This document shows positions 1 through 8,673 of a stretch of DNA of 24,619 nt, piece by piece. Below the pieces are notes generated by a model. The model worked only from the letters and a program-made list of their open reading frames with translations. It made no database searches and was not told the DNA's origin. The DNA comes from a virus. The stretch covers positions 1-24,619 of IMG/VR virus record IMGVR_UViG_3300015366_000172; one strand, 5' to 3'. Every line of letters starts with the position of its first letter. The first letter of the stretch is position 1. The position numbers were made by a program, and so were the translations under genes.

Positions 1-1779
1 TCCTGTAAAGAGAATTTGTGAAAGCCCACTATTTGTGTGGATGAAGGTTGGCTGTCCTGTCGCAATGGTAGGAGAACCAGCGCTTGTTCCCACATCAAAT
101 GTAGCCATATCAGGCCCAGCAGTATTGAAACTAATTGAAGTTGCTGCTGCGCCGGAAATTGATTGATTATAAACTGTGTAATAAGAAGCCGTTGCTAATA
201 ACCCAGTTGGGGCAACGCGAGCAGGTACATCAAATTTATAGAAGTATTTGCTTGTTGTGGTGCTTGTAGCAAAACCTAACATTTCCTGTGTATACCCAAG
301 AAATGCTGGCAAGTATCTTCTACAAGCGGCTAACTCCCCTTGGAGTGTGGAGCCGTTTCGGCGTACTGGCAGGGCTACTGAGCCAATATCCACTTGTACA
401 CCTGTTACCTCAAAGTAATCATTTGCAAGCGCGGTACCAGTAGGACTCCAGTTAAGGGCTACGTAAAACTCTGTTGCAGCAGCACTTATTGTGCCTGTAT
501 AACTAAAACGCTGCCAAGTAGTTGTAAGCGTTGGAACGCTAGATATTGGACTTGCAGCACCTGTATAAACTACAAGTGGATTTTGGTCTACACCTGTACC
601 ATAGGTCAAAACCGCCGACACACTTCCTGAAAAATTAGCACCAGCACGAGCATAAAAAGAATAAGTAACAGTTTTTCCAGCATAGGGGATAGCGTTAATT
701 GTTTCTAAAGGTGAGTTTAAGTATCTTACATCGGTATTGGTAACACCCGAATCACGAGCAACACGCATACAATATTGAATAAAAGGCAGGTTAGTTGTAT
801 CGCTTGTTGTTCGGCGTGTAACAGTTGTGCCAGTATTACCTACATAAATTTGCCATCGGTCAGCAAGATATGTTGTGGCATTTGGTGTAAATGAAGTTCC
901 ACGCTGCCAAACATCAAAACAGGAATTAATGACTGGGTTAGGAATGGGGTTGCCAGCAGTCCACGCCACACCTGTAGACGATGCAGAGTTGGCAACGAGT
1001 GTTGTGCCGTCAGCTCCGACTGCAAGGTTTGTGACGGTTCCTGAGCCGGTAGCGGCTAGGAGATCGCCTTTAGCAGTTACTGTAGAGGACTGGATCGCGT
1101 TAGCAATATTGAATGTACCTGTGGATACAACTGTGGCTATATCGCCCGCTACAAGGGCTGTAAGCCCTGTTACAGAGGTTCCGTTAGAAGCTGTGTAGTC
1201 AACGCCACGCTCTAGAAGAACGCCGTTGATATAGACCATTTCCTGCCCTGCTGTATAGGCAAGGGTCGTGGAGAAATCATCTGTGCCGGATAGCGATGTT
1301 TCTCCACCTGCTGCAGCTTTACGCCATTGGGTCATAGTTCCGGCGTTTGTAGTCCATTTAACGCCAGCAGTCTGAGTTGAGTCAGCAACTAGGAAAGCAT
1401 TGTTAGAACCAACTGCCACGCGAGCCATCGCGCCAGCTCCTGTTGCGGCAAGAATGTCGCCCTTGGTTGTTGGCAAATTAACAAGGTTATTTGCTTCATC
1501 AAAATCAACTGCTGTTGGTGATGGATAAATGATCGCACCAGCAAGGTGAGAAGTGGCTGTAGTTCCATCATAGCCACGGGTTGTAATAGTTACAGTAGAT
1601 CCGCTACGAGAAGTAGCAAGCATCTTTTCTTCGCCAGCTAATCCTGGGTCAATAACAAGGGAAAAAACACCTGTGGGCCACCCAGTAGTGGCGGTTAAAG
1701 TAAGGCTGGTAGAAGAATTGGTAATGTTCGATGTGATTGTTGTAGGGGCTGCAGCACCCTGATATTCACGACGACCCAT
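1..1779 (-). CDS. Tail fibre / receptor-binding-type tail protein (3' end outside window)
   Basis: The frame is open from an ATG at 1779 to the window edge: 593 codons with no stop, so the C-terminus is missing. Residues 106-143 and 237-274 are two copies of a KGD(I/L)LAATG...VAVG...LVA(D/N)S...GV(K/A)W repeat, a motif common in phage tail fibres. Residues about 150-222 (WRKAAAGGE...VYINGVLLERGVDYT) match a linker domain seen in phage tail proteins. From about 279 the sequence NPVINSCFDVWQRGTSF...YLADRW, followed by a beta-rich stretch and a VQVDIGSVALPVRR...ACRRY segment, resembles the carbohydrate-binding-like C-terminal domain of many phage tail proteins. It is the last visible gene of the minus-strand module, 3 bases after the propeller protein. 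I infer it is the receptor-binding fibre. The family call is from motif memory. Confidence 0.85.
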   Translation of the reverse strand, partial: MGRREYQGAAAPTTITSNITNSSTSLTLTATTGWPTGVFSLVIDPGLAGEEKMLATSRSGSTVTITTRGYDGTTATSHLAGAIIYPSPTAVDFDEANNLVNLPTTKGDILAATGAGAMARVAVGSNNAFLVADSTQTAGVKWTTNAGTMTQWRKAAAGGETSLSGTDDFSTTLAYTAGQEMVYINGVLLERGVDYTASNGTSVTGLTALVAGDIATVVSTGTFNIANAIQSSTVTAKGDLLAATGSGTVTNLAVGADGTTLVANSASSTGVAWTAGNPIPNPVINSCFDVWQRGTSFTPNATTYLADRWQIYVGNTGTTVTRRTTSDTTNLPFIQYCMRVARDSGVTNTDVRYLNSPLETINAIPYAGKTVTYSFYARAGANFSGSVSAVLTYGTGVDQNPLVVYTGAASPISSVPTLTTTWQRFSYTGTISAAATEFYVALNWSPTGTALANDYFEVTGVQVDIGSVALPVRRNGSTLQGELAACRRYLPAFLGYTQEMLGFATSTTTSKYFYKFDVPARVAPTGLLATASYYTVYNQSISGAAATSISFNTAGPDMATFDVGTSAGSPTIATGQPTFIHTNSGLSQILFTG

Positions 1780-1782
1780 GTA

Positions 1783-3672
1783 TTAACCTACTATCTCTCT
1801 AAGTTGGGCATAAAAAACACCACGGACTTTGCCATAAATGTCCACCGCATCGGGCAACCATTGGTAATCATACATGATTACCTGATAAACATTGTCTGCC
1901 ACTTGTAGGGAAACAATATTCTGATTTTGATGTAACCCAAAGAGGAAGTTTAGTTCTGCATCCGAGTCTTGCGCCCAGTCTTTGTCCCCAAGAGTTACGG
2001 TAGGGTAGATCAAAAGAGGCACATCCCATTGAGCGCTTCTAACTGGCTTTGGGTAAGAACGCAAAATCCAACGAGTAAGAATTGGGCTATGTGTGCCATC
2101 TGAAATTAGTTTAATAACGATTTGGAAATTTTCTCCTGATAATTGACCGGCAGGGAAAGGATAAGGACCTGAAACGCTTCCTTGAACATCTGATGTTCCG
2201 ATGATATTTGCATCCGAAGCTACAATATAAGCATCGTTTTGGTCAGCAACAATTCCTACTTCAATACTTCCCTGCAATGGCTCATGTTTAATATCAACAT
2301 ACATGGCAACTTTAGGATCTGAAATACCGTAAGCAATAACTCCACTAATAAAAGTACCGTCAGGGACTGGAACGCTTGCTTCTCCAACTAAACCAAAACC
2401 ATCTACTGTGAAATAACGCTTATTATTAAAAGTAATAACAGATCGAACTGCACCTAATACACCAATTCTTTTACCAGCAGAAGTATCAAAAGACATAAGA
2501 TCTGCTGCATAGGCAGGGACAAGATTAGAAGTAAATGTGGTGAGATCCATTCGACCCAAGCCACTTGTATATGCATTGTAATTAGATTCGCCGTACCAAA
2601 CAAAATGGTCTTGTGCTTCAAAACAATAAACAGGTGAATCTGTTGAAATAATTCCACCGATGGTTAAAGAACCGTCTGTATTGACCGAACAAAAACGAAC
2701 ACCCTTATCTGAGCCAATCATTATGTAACCAAGATAAGCAGAAATAGAACGAACAATTTCACCGTCAGGAAGTTCTGCTGCAACTGTAGGAACAGCAAGA
2801 GCAGTTCCATCAGGAAGAATACCCGTACGATAAATAAGAGATTTATCGCCAGCATAGCCAGCAGCGTAAATTTGAGACTGCCCACCGCAAATATCTACCC
2901 AGGTAAAGTTGCGAGAAGAAAGGTCAAGAAGGGCTGTAGGTAAAGCACCAGTAGTTGTTACATTGTAAAGTTTGCCATCGCCAGCAACCATAAGGCGTGA
3001 CTTAGTAAAACGGACAAGAGTGGCTGTGCCAGTAGCAAAACTGCTAACGGTAGTCCCGCCAACAGTACCTGAATAAATGCCATTGCTGCCGTGGGCTGTG
3101 TAAATAGTATTGCCATCTGTGTCTATTGATACAGGGCTACCAGTAGCACCTGTAGCAGTAAGCCATGTTGCAAGAGTTCCCGAAGAATACTTAATAGCGC
3201 TTCCATCAAGAAGGTAAATATAACTACCTGCTGTAACGCATTGAAGCCCTGTATTAGTGCTTGCGTAAACTTTAGTTGTATCGTTAAGAAGTTTTAATTG
3301 CCAAGGAGTCCAAGGGTCAATTCCAAGTCCATCATGGTAACGACGAATTTCTGAAGTTGAACGATCAAGGTAAGTCTGACCTTCTCCATATAGCCAAGTA
3401 TCTTGAGATCTACGCCAAAATTGTTCAGGGGAAATTGATTGCTCACCTGGAATATTAGAATTATCTGCTTGCTGGCGAAGCAAAGGAAGTGATTCGCGTT
3501 TAAACTTTGCGCCCCATACGCCAATAGAATCTTTATCCCATTGAACTCCATAATAATGCCCACCTAAACCGACGGGAAATGGATAAGGAACTAAATTAGA
3601 TGAAGAAGTACCAGCAAAAAGTGCCGGAGATGGATCATATAAAGGTGTATCAAATGTTTCTAAATCAGCCAT
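1783..3672 (-). CDS. Beta-propeller-like tail protein (possible tail nozzle/hub)
   Basis: A 629-residue protein with an ATG start 2 bases after the upstream adaptor stop. Residues about 150-440 show repeated beta-blade-like units of the type 'hydrophobic strand, DG/GN turn, hydrophobic strand' (for example around SIDTDGNTIYTAHGSNGIYS, GYIMIGSDKGVRFCSV and SVITFNNKRYFTVDG). This looks like a beta-propeller. The last ~180 residues are also beta-rich. T7-like podovirus nozzle proteins (gp12) contain a beta-propeller, and this gene sits where a tail nozzle gene would, just after a head-tail adaptor and before the fibre. That makes a short-tail nozzle the best guess. No specific family is recognised from sequence, and a receptor-binding propeller is an alternative. 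Confidence 0.8.
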   Translation of the reverse strand: MADLETFDTPLYDPSPALFAGTSSSNLVPYPFPVGLGGHYYGVQWDKDSIGVWGAKFKRESLPLLRQQADNSNIPGEQSISPEQFWRRSQDTWLYGEGQTYLDRSTSEIRRYHDGLGIDPWTPWQLKLLNDTTKVYASTNTGLQCVTAGSYIYLLDGSAIKYSSGTLATWLTATGATGSPVSIDTDGNTIYTAHGSNGIYSGTVGGTTVSSFATGTATLVRFTKSRLMVAGDGKLYNVTTTGALPTALLDLSSRNFTWVDICGGQSQIYAAGYAGDKSLIYRTGILPDGTALAVPTVAAELPDGEIVRSISAYLGYIMIGSDKGVRFCSVNTDGSLTIGGIISTDSPVYCFEAQDHFVWYGESNYNAYTSGLGRMDLTTFTSNLVPAYAADLMSFDTSAGKRIGVLGAVRSVITFNNKRYFTVDGFGLVGEASVPVPDGTFISGVIAYGISDPKVAMYVDIKHEPLQGSIEVGIVADQNDAYIVASDANIIGTSDVQGSVSGPYPFPAGQLSGENFQIVIKLISDGTHSPILTRWILRSYPKPVRSAQWDVPLLIYPTVTLGDKDWAQDSDAELNFLFGLHQNQNIVSLQVADNVYQVIMYDYQWLPDAVDIYGKVRGVFYAQLREIVG

Positions 3673-3674
3673 TG

Positions 3675-4565
3675 CTACGCCTTAAAGTTTGGGTAGAGTG
3701 CTTCTAGTCTTGCAGCTTCTGCTGTAATGCGGTTGGCGCGAAGTTGCTGTAACCCACGGGCAGATTGTAGAACTGCTCCTGGTGGGGTTTCGCCAGCACG
3801 ACGGGTATCTCCCTGACCTTCTGTAAAGTTACGCTTAATTTCTCTGCCTTCCATCAAACGAATTGCAGCACCCAATGGCGGCAAATCATAAGCAGATGCA
3901 AGTAAACCAGTAGAAGATACATTGGCAAGGTAAGTAGTTGGCATTACAAAATTAGAACGGTAAACAACGCGAACATTGTAACCAGGGTAAGCAGGTTCAA
4001 ACATCTGCAATGAAAGTCCTGATGGGAATTGTGAAGAATTGGCATTACGGTTTAAACGCCATCCTGTTGTGTGGATGCGTGGGTTATCAAGTTGTGGTCC
4101 AGGAGTGAGGTATTTAACTTCATAAATAGATTGAAGATTGTCACCAATAGAGCCAAGGTCATAACCATTAAGTGTTGCGTTATAAGTAAGATCTACGGTT
4201 TGAATTCCGTACAATCCATTGGCAGGAGATGAAAGATCCCCAAGATCATTACCTAGTTGTTTCCAAATTTCATCACCAGTAAAGCGTGGAGATATACGAA
4301 CAAGGCTTCCTGCTGGAACGCTAAGATCAGTAGAAGAATCTTCTCCTGCTTGAACTGTTGCTACCTGACCACTTACTGACCATACATAAAAAGTATTTGT
4401 TCCAATCGAAAGGCGAGCGCCTGAGCGAATACCAGCCATGTCATATTGGAAAGTAAGAAGCCCGCTACCTGCTGTATAGTCCTCAGCAAGTTTGTTTCGG
4501 TTTTCAGCATAACCACTCATTAAGTATGAGCGAGTTTGGGCGATCCAGTCTTGTCCTGTTGTCAT
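3675..4565 (-). CDS. Probable head-tail adaptor / tail completion protein
   Basis: A 296-residue protein whose ATG overlaps the preceding stop as ATGA. The N-terminus (residues 1-30) is helical, and the middle is beta-rich (TFQYDMAGIRSGARLSIGTN...FYVWSV). The C-terminal ~60 residues are charged and helical with repeated Arg/Glu, ending EAARLEALYPNFKA. No enzymatic motif is visible. Its position between the capsid-proximal small genes and the propeller tail protein matches T7 gp11-like or other head-to-tail adaptors, so I infer a connector component. The family is not recognised. Confidence 0.75.
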   Translation of the reverse strand: MTTGQDWIAQTRSYLMSGYAENRNKLAEDYTAGSGLLTFQYDMAGIRSGARLSIGTNTFYVWSVSGQVATVQAGEDSSTDLSVPAGSLVRISPRFTGDEIWKQLGNDLGDLSSPANGLYGIQTVDLTYNATLNGYDLGSIGDNLQSIYEVKYLTPGPQLDNPRIHTTGWRLNRNANSSQFPSGLSLQMFEPAYPGYNVRVVYRSNFVMPTTYLANVSSTGLLASAYDLPPLGAAIRLMEGREIKRNFTEGQGDTRRAGETPPGAVLQSARGLQQLRANRITAEAARLEALYPNFKA

Positions 4566-5002
4566 AGATTTACCGGTTTCGTATCAGGGGCATACACACT
4601 CTTGCCTGTAATGGATTCAATAGCGTTGACAGCAGTTTCAATTTTCTTTGCTTGACCAGGAAGTACCTGACCTGATTCAACTTCAAAACGAGTTTCTGCT
4701 TTTGCTTCAATATGAGCTGAGCCATCAATAGTTTTAGGTTGCAATCCCTGTTGACGCATACGCTTATATGCTGGCATATCTTTTTCCCAACGCTTTTCGC
4801 GGGCTTCTACTGCTTGAGATCCTGGGTGACGAGTAGGCATTGTGCCAACACCGAAACCGATAGAGCGAACTGCATCTATTGAAAAATTACCTTCATCAAT
4901 GGGAAGGGAAGCATCACATAGTTTGCAAATGTAAGTTTTTTCTACGCTTCCATCTTTTTGTGTTACAAAACTCATTTTGCGATTTGTATGGCTACAAGTC
5001 AT
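4562..5002 (-). CDS. Small zinc-ribbon-like phage structural-module protein
   Basis: A 146-residue protein. I chose the ATG at 5002 because a GGGAG Shine-Dalgarno lies directly upstream and it begins 13 bases after the previous stop. The frame is open further upstream (to 5074), but that would overlap the neighbouring gene by nearly 60 bases. The N-terminus has Cys3, His5 and, after about 26 residues, a CKLC pair, which could bind one zinc. The rest is charged and helical (EAREKRWEKDMPAYKRMRQQ, then QPKTIDGSAHIEAKAETRFE). Similar small proteins downstream of capsid genes occur in other phages, to my recollection without an assigned function. The gene overlaps the next by 4 bases (ATGA). Confidence 0.75.
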   Translation of the reverse strand: MTCSHTNRKMSFVTQKDGSVEKTYICKLCDASLPIDEGNFSIDAVRSIGFGVGTMPTRHPGSQAVEAREKRWEKDMPAYKRMRQQGLQPKTIDGSAHIEAKAETRFEVESGQVLPGQAKKIETAVNAIESITGKSVYAPDTKPVNL

Positions 5003-5015
5003 TACGCTCCCTTTC

Positions 5016-5336
5016 TCACCCGACAATGTTATCACCGTAACCTGCTTCGGTAAGGATGCGCTTTTCGTCATCATTTATTTCGTAAATATGCCCACCGTAA
5101 TAAACTTTTTTAACCCCAGGAGTTACGCTGAGTTTGTTTCCATCAGCATCTGTAACTGTGCGCTCAAGCCACAAAGGGGGCTGGATTTCGGTGACTTCAT
5201 TAAAAGTATTGATCCACACATTTATACCGCGTGGGATAGACGGTTTGAAATAAGCAAAAGGGCGTTGCTGTTCTTTAGGGACATTGGGAGTAACAACAGG
5301 AACAAGAACGCGTGAAGGTGGTTCAAAAGTTGCCAT
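5016..5336 (-). CDS. Small protein downstream of capsid, unknown
   Basis: A 106-residue protein with a good TTAGGAG site before its ATG. The N-terminal half is Pro-rich (PPSRVLVPVVTPNVPKEQQRP), followed by a beta-rich middle and an acidic helical end (EINDDEKRILTEAGYG). No family is recognised. It is the first gene after the stem-loop that follows the major capsid gene, a position often held by head decoration, head completion or tail-attachment proteins. Any such role is a positional inference only. Confidence 0.7.
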   Translation of the reverse strand: MATFEPPSRVLVPVVTPNVPKEQQRPFAYFKPSIPRGINVWINTFNEVTEIQPPLWLERTVTDADGNKLSVTPGVKKVYYGGHIYEINDDEKRILTEAGYGDNIVG

Positions 5337-5357
5337 TGTTACTCCTAATGATAAAGC

Positions 5358-5396
5358 GGGGGATAAGACGAGAAAGGTATAAGCGCCTCATCCCCC
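5358..5396 (-). terminator. Stem-loop after capsid gene, possible partial terminator
   Basis: GGGGGAT (5358-5364) pairs perfectly with ATCCCCC (5390-5396), with two more possible pairs inside after a mismatch. It lies in the 68-base gap just after the capsid stop. The minus-strand sequence after the stem is only GCTTTAT, so it lacks a proper U-tract. It may be an attenuator or mRNA-stabilising hairpin that raises capsid over downstream expression rather than a full terminator. Confidence 0.45.
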
Positions 5397-5404
5397 TAAC
5401 TTAA

Positions 5405-6592
5405 TTACTGACCGAGTGAAGAACCTGATTCAATACGGTACAGAGCAGCCTGACGGAATGGTGCATATCCGACAAAGTGCTTCCAGCCAATACCTGTGAA
5501 ACGACGCAATGTGTCGATAACAGGTACATCAACAATCTGAGCTTGCTCGCCGTAACCGCCACCGGTTGAGAAAGCCTTAGCAAGTGCCTGGCGACCCATT
5601 ACGAGTGTGCCGTACACATCTACTGCGTTAACAACAAGTGTAAGTGAAGTTCCAGCGTTGACATTTGAAAGACCAGTAACATCAACTGTAACAGTTGTTG
5701 TTGATGGAACAGTTACAATTGTGAACTGAGCATTGAAGCCGAGCTGTGAAGTTGAACCTGTACCTGATGTTGCTGTTGCTCCTGAAATAGTGATGTTGTC
5801 ACCAATAGCAAGACCATGAGCAGCAGAAGTTGTGAGTGTAGCAACATTTGAAGATACAGCAATTGTTGAAATTGTGTATGCAGATGTTCCACCGTCAGAG
5901 AAGAATGGTGCGCGTGGTGTTTCCATGAACTGAACGCCCTGGAAGTTACCAATTACGCCATTGTAGATACCTGATGGATCTGAGTAAACATGAGGATCAG
6001 ACCAGTTAGTACCGCCAGTACCGCCACGGAAATCGTATGAAGCATCAGGGTGGATAAGACCCTTGTACATACCATTGAATGTAGCGACATTCTGCTTACG
6101 GAGCTTAGCAACAGCTTTGCGAACATCGTTACCTGTGAGGATATCTGTCTTAGCAAGTGCAGCGCGTGAAGTCTTTGATCCAGCGTATGCAACCTGTGTA
6201 CCTGCGCCAGCAGCATTACGAGCAATACCGTCTGTTGAGATACCAGCGTTCCAGCCTACGATGTTTGCAGCAATTGGGTTAACTTCCATGAACGCTGTTG
6301 CGCCAAGCTTAGAAGTAAGTTGAACTGCGTTACCGTATTCAAGAGGTGTTACAACAACATAAGAATCTGACATAGCAACAGGAGTTGTGTCTGAAGATTC
6401 GTTAAGTGCTGTTGTTGCTTCAGCAAGATCTGAAGCGATTGTGAACTGTACGGATACGCCACGGTTTGTAGCGTTTGTTGACTGAACCTCTACTAGAGCA
6501 TCGTAATAAAGCTCTGGGCGAAGTGCGTAGTATGCAAGCATCTCATACGCGGCCTTCGAGAGATCCAGCGACGAGGTGGTTGTTAATGCCAT
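5405..6592 (-). CDS. Major capsid protein with inserted beta-sandwich domain
   Basis: A 395-residue protein with an AAGAGA site before its ATG. The scaffold-then-capsid order, the length and the features DALVEVQSTN, SDTTPVAMSDSYVVVTPLEYGN, TGNDVRKAVAKLRKQNV and the C-terminal VDVYGTLVMGRQALAKAF fit the HK97-fold capsid proteins of the N4-gp56-like family. Residues about 240-322 (STIAVSSNVATLTTSAAHGL, then GDNITISG and FTIVTVPSTTTVTV) are a self-contained Thr/Ser/Val-rich unit of the Ig-like or related beta-sandwich type found as add-on domains in phage structural proteins. It interrupts the capsid fold and is probably displayed on the outer surface. The capsid call rests on motif memory and context, not on a search. 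Confidence 0.88.
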   Translation of the reverse strand: MALTTTSSLDLSKAAYEMLAYYALRPELYYDALVEVQSTNATNRGVSVQFTIASDLAEATTALNESSDTTPVAMSDSYVVVTPLEYGNAVQLTSKLGATAFMEVNPIAANIVGWNAGISTDGIARNAAGAGTQVAYAGSKTSRAALAKTDILTGNDVRKAVAKLRKQNVATFNGMYKGLIHPDASYDFRGGTGGTNWSDPHVYSDPSGIYNGVIGNFQGVQFMETPRAPFFSDGGTSAYTISTIAVSSNVATLTTSAAHGLAIGDNITISGATATSGTGSTSQLGFNAQFTIVTVPSTTTVTVDVTGLSNVNAGTSLTLVVNAVDVYGTLVMGRQALAKAFSTGGGYGEQAQIVDVPVIDTLRRFTGIGWKHFVGYAPFRQAALYRIESGSSLGQ

Positions 6593-6623
6593 TTATTTCT
6601 CTTTTCGCTAGGAGTAGTGCAGA

Positions 6624-7130
6624 TCAAATCTTAAACATTTGACCTGGTTGGTCATGCGAAATAACAATATTGTTTTCACGAAGAATCTTCATAATCTCCG
6701 AAGGATCAGCAGCATTGCGAATTGAATCCAATGCAGTCGGGGAAACAACCCCTGTAGAACCTGCTGCGGCTTGTGAAATACGATCTAGCGCATCAAGATC
6801 ATTCTTGACCTCAGTAGTCTGAGATGTTGCGATCAAACCATATTCAGTTGCTGCTGCCTTAATTGCTTCTACAGAAATCTCTCCATCGTATGCTTTAGCA
6901 AACAACTTTCCTGTTGGAGATTCAACATCTACGCCTGACTTGATTAGGGCTAATTCGCGCTTTGCAGCATCTGCTTCGTTTCGGGCATCTTCTGCCTGAC
7001 GCTTTGCAGCCTTGCCTTCCTTCGCTTCCTGCTCTAACTTCCGTACAAACTGACGAGAATCCCTAGCGGGTTCGTTGCTTTCTTCCGGTGAGTTATCTAG
7101 TTCTTGATCTTCAAAATCATATTCGCTCAT
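6624..7130 (-). CDS. Capsid assembly scaffolding protein (putative)
   Basis: The ATG at 7130 gives 168 residues (MSEYDFEDQELDN...). I prefer it because GGAAA lies about 7 bases upstream; an in-frame ATG at 7142 and a GTG at 7157 are possible. The N-terminal ~30 residues are very acidic, residues about 30-70 form a charged coiled coil rich in Lys/Glu/Ala (EQEAKEGKAAKRQAEDARNE), and the C-terminus is mixed with a basic or amphipathic end. An acidic, coiled-coil protein just upstream of the capsid gene is the typical pattern for phage scaffolds, which are mostly unrecognisable by sequence. It is separated from the upstream gene by an unusual ~220-base gap. Confidence 0.8.
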   Translation of the reverse strand: MSEYDFEDQELDNSPEESNEPARDSRQFVRKLEQEAKEGKAAKRQAEDARNEADAAKRELALIKSGVDVESPTGKLFAKAYDGEISVEAIKAAATEYGLIATSQTTEVKNDLDALDRISQAAAGSTGVVSPTALDSIRNAADPSEIMKILRENNIVISHDQPGQMFKI

Positions 7131-7349
7131 TGCATTTTCCATTTCCGTTTCGCGCACCTGCTAGGAATAGCGGTACGGCGGGGCTGATTGTTTGGGTTGG
7201 CTCGGAAGCCAAAAGCCGACACCACGAAGCCATTCGCGGGGCGACCTTCATCAAGTCTCAACAGGTCTTAGGCAGACGACTTGGAAACTGCCAACAATTA
7301 CTTGGACCTTCTAGACAAAAGCGTACAGAATGTCTAGGCAGTAAGCAAC
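7131..7349 (-). promoter_or_regulatory. Inverted-repeat-rich leader upstream of scaffold/capsid genes
   Basis: This 219-base gap is the only long one inside the otherwise overlapping minus-strand module. It includes a perfect hairpin TTGGCT-CGGA-AGCCAA (7197-7212; UUCC-type loop on the minus strand), an inverted repeat CTAGAC/GTCTAG (7311-7316, 7332-7337) nested just inside ACTGCC/GGCAGT, and a small CGAA/TTCG hairpin. A promoter and a 5' leader controlling scaffold and capsid expression would be expected here, but I see no clear -35/-10 pair. A 45-codon frame starting with a GA-poor ATG runs through it and into the scaffold start; I do not call it. Confidence 0.45.
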
Positions 7350-8672
7350 TTAGGCTGTGGCGTTACTTGTTCCAAGACCTGACAAACCAGCAGCATTTCC
7401 TACTACAGCACCACCGGCATTGAATTCATTGATACGAGCTTGCTGTACTTTTTTAAGAGCAATGACATCATTAGGGTTCATACCAAACTGAGCATTGATA
7501 AGTTGTTGGTTACTAACATTGCCCGATACATCCCCAGGAAGGGCTTGAGCAAATTGACCTTGTTGACCAATGTTGTTAAATCCAGTTTGTGCTTGAGATT
7601 GAGTAACACCAGCACCAGCAAGGGCTTCTGATTGTGCAGTACTAAGTTCCCCATTAGCACCAAGTCCACCAGCAAAACCGTTCATTAATGCTGCTCCACC
7701 AATTTGTACTGCCTTAGCCTGTTGTTGAATAACTGGCAAAGCCTTAGTTGGATCAAGCGCCCATGCTGCAAGATGTCCAGCATCAAGTCCATAATTGTCA
7801 AGAGCATACTTTTTAACAGATGGGTCAAATGAATTGACTGTATCTGCTACAGCCTGAAGGCGACCTTGAAGATCTTGTGTCGTCACATTATTTGTCATAA
7901 GACTTCCAAGATAATCCTTGGTATCAAAAACTCCTGAAGGAATACCAAATTGCTTAAGCAGTTCAATATCTGCTTGTTCTTTTGCAAGATAAGCAGCTTC
8001 TGTAATTCCTTGACCTGCAGCATTTAATGCTGCCATTGCAGGAAAGTTTTGCTTATAAACAGGTTGAGCGCGGATTCCATTAATTGGGTCATCCATAATT
8101 GCATTTATATCAAAACCTTGGTTCCACATTGTCCATGCTTTTGAAGCAAGAGATCCAAGACCTGCTGCTGTAAGAGCATCTGTAATTATTTGAAGCGCTC
8201 CTGGATTTGCATTAACACTTCCACCAGGGTTGACGGTAACTGCTCCCGCCCCTGTACCTGTTCCATTGGTTATTCCCGAACCAGTTCCACCAGTTATTCC
8301 TGCACCTGTAACATTGCCACCCAAACCAAGGGATGATGCAGTTAGATCTTTATAAAGAATTGGATTTCCATCAGGACCAAGCGTTGTACCGTAATGTGTT
8401 CCTGCTGGTGCGGGATGAGCAGCAGCATAAGCAGAAATAGTATTAGCAATTTTTTGGTTTGTTGATAATGGGGTATTACTAATTGACCCTGTTTGATAAT
8501 TTGTAGGCATAACAACCATGCCATTTTCATCAACAGTTCCACCAACTAATTTAGCGGTTGCTTCAGCGTTTGCACGGGCATCGGAAACTGCAAGACGGGC
8601 TGCAATTTGTTCTTGGCTAAGGGTTGGTCCGCCACCATCAGTCATCATATTTAAGCCTGGATTTATTGCCAT
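7350..8672 (-). CDS. Putative internal virion protein C, Gly/Ala/Asn-rich
   Basis: I chose the ATG at 8672 because GGAG precedes it and it lies 1 base after the previous stop; this gives 440 residues. The N-terminal third has low complexity, with a Gly/Thr-rich tract around residues 120-165 (repeats of GTG/GIT/TGAG). The C-terminal half is Ala/Gln-rich and helical (AQSEALAGAG, QSQAQTGFNN). There are no catalytic motifs, Cys residues or obvious membrane helices. It is the last of four consecutive proteins between the portal region and scaffold that replace a tape measure, so an ejection-protein role like T7 gp14-16 is inferred from position only. Confidence 0.7.
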   Translation of the reverse strand: MAINPGLNMMTDGGGPTLSQEQIAARLAVSDARANAEATAKLVGGTVDENGMVVMPTNYQTGSISNTPLSTNQKIANTISAYAAAHPAPAGTHYGTTLGPDGNPILYKDLTASSLGLGGNVTGAGITGGTGSGITNGTGTGAGAVTVNPGGSVNANPGALQIITDALTAAGLGSLASKAWTMWNQGFDINAIMDDPINGIRAQPVYKQNFPAMAALNAAGQGITEAAYLAKEQADIELLKQFGIPSGVFDTKDYLGSLMTNNVTTQDLQGRLQAVADTVNSFDPSVKKYALDNYGLDAGHLAAWALDPTKALPVIQQQAKAVQIGGAALMNGFAGGLGANGELSTAQSEALAGAGVTQSQAQTGFNNIGQQGQFAQALPGDVSGNVSNQQLINAQFGMNPNDVIALKKVQQARINEFNAGGAVVGNAAGLSGLGTSNATA

Positions 8673-8673
8673 G

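Noticed and set aside
4977-5315. Plus-strand frames of up to 180 codons opposite the structural genes (for example 4977-5315, 19242-19784)
   Set aside because: They are antisense shadows of well-supported minus-strand genes and show no Shine-Dalgarno or recognisable domain.
7215-7260. Hammerhead-ribozyme-like CTTGATGA...GCGAA in the capsid leader (minus strand)
   Set aside because: The conserved core is CUGAUGA; here there is an additional U, and the required stem II does not form.
7130-7265. 45-codon minus-strand frame in the capsid leader
   Set aside because: Weak ribosome binding site and it runs over the scaffold start in another frame; probably incidental.
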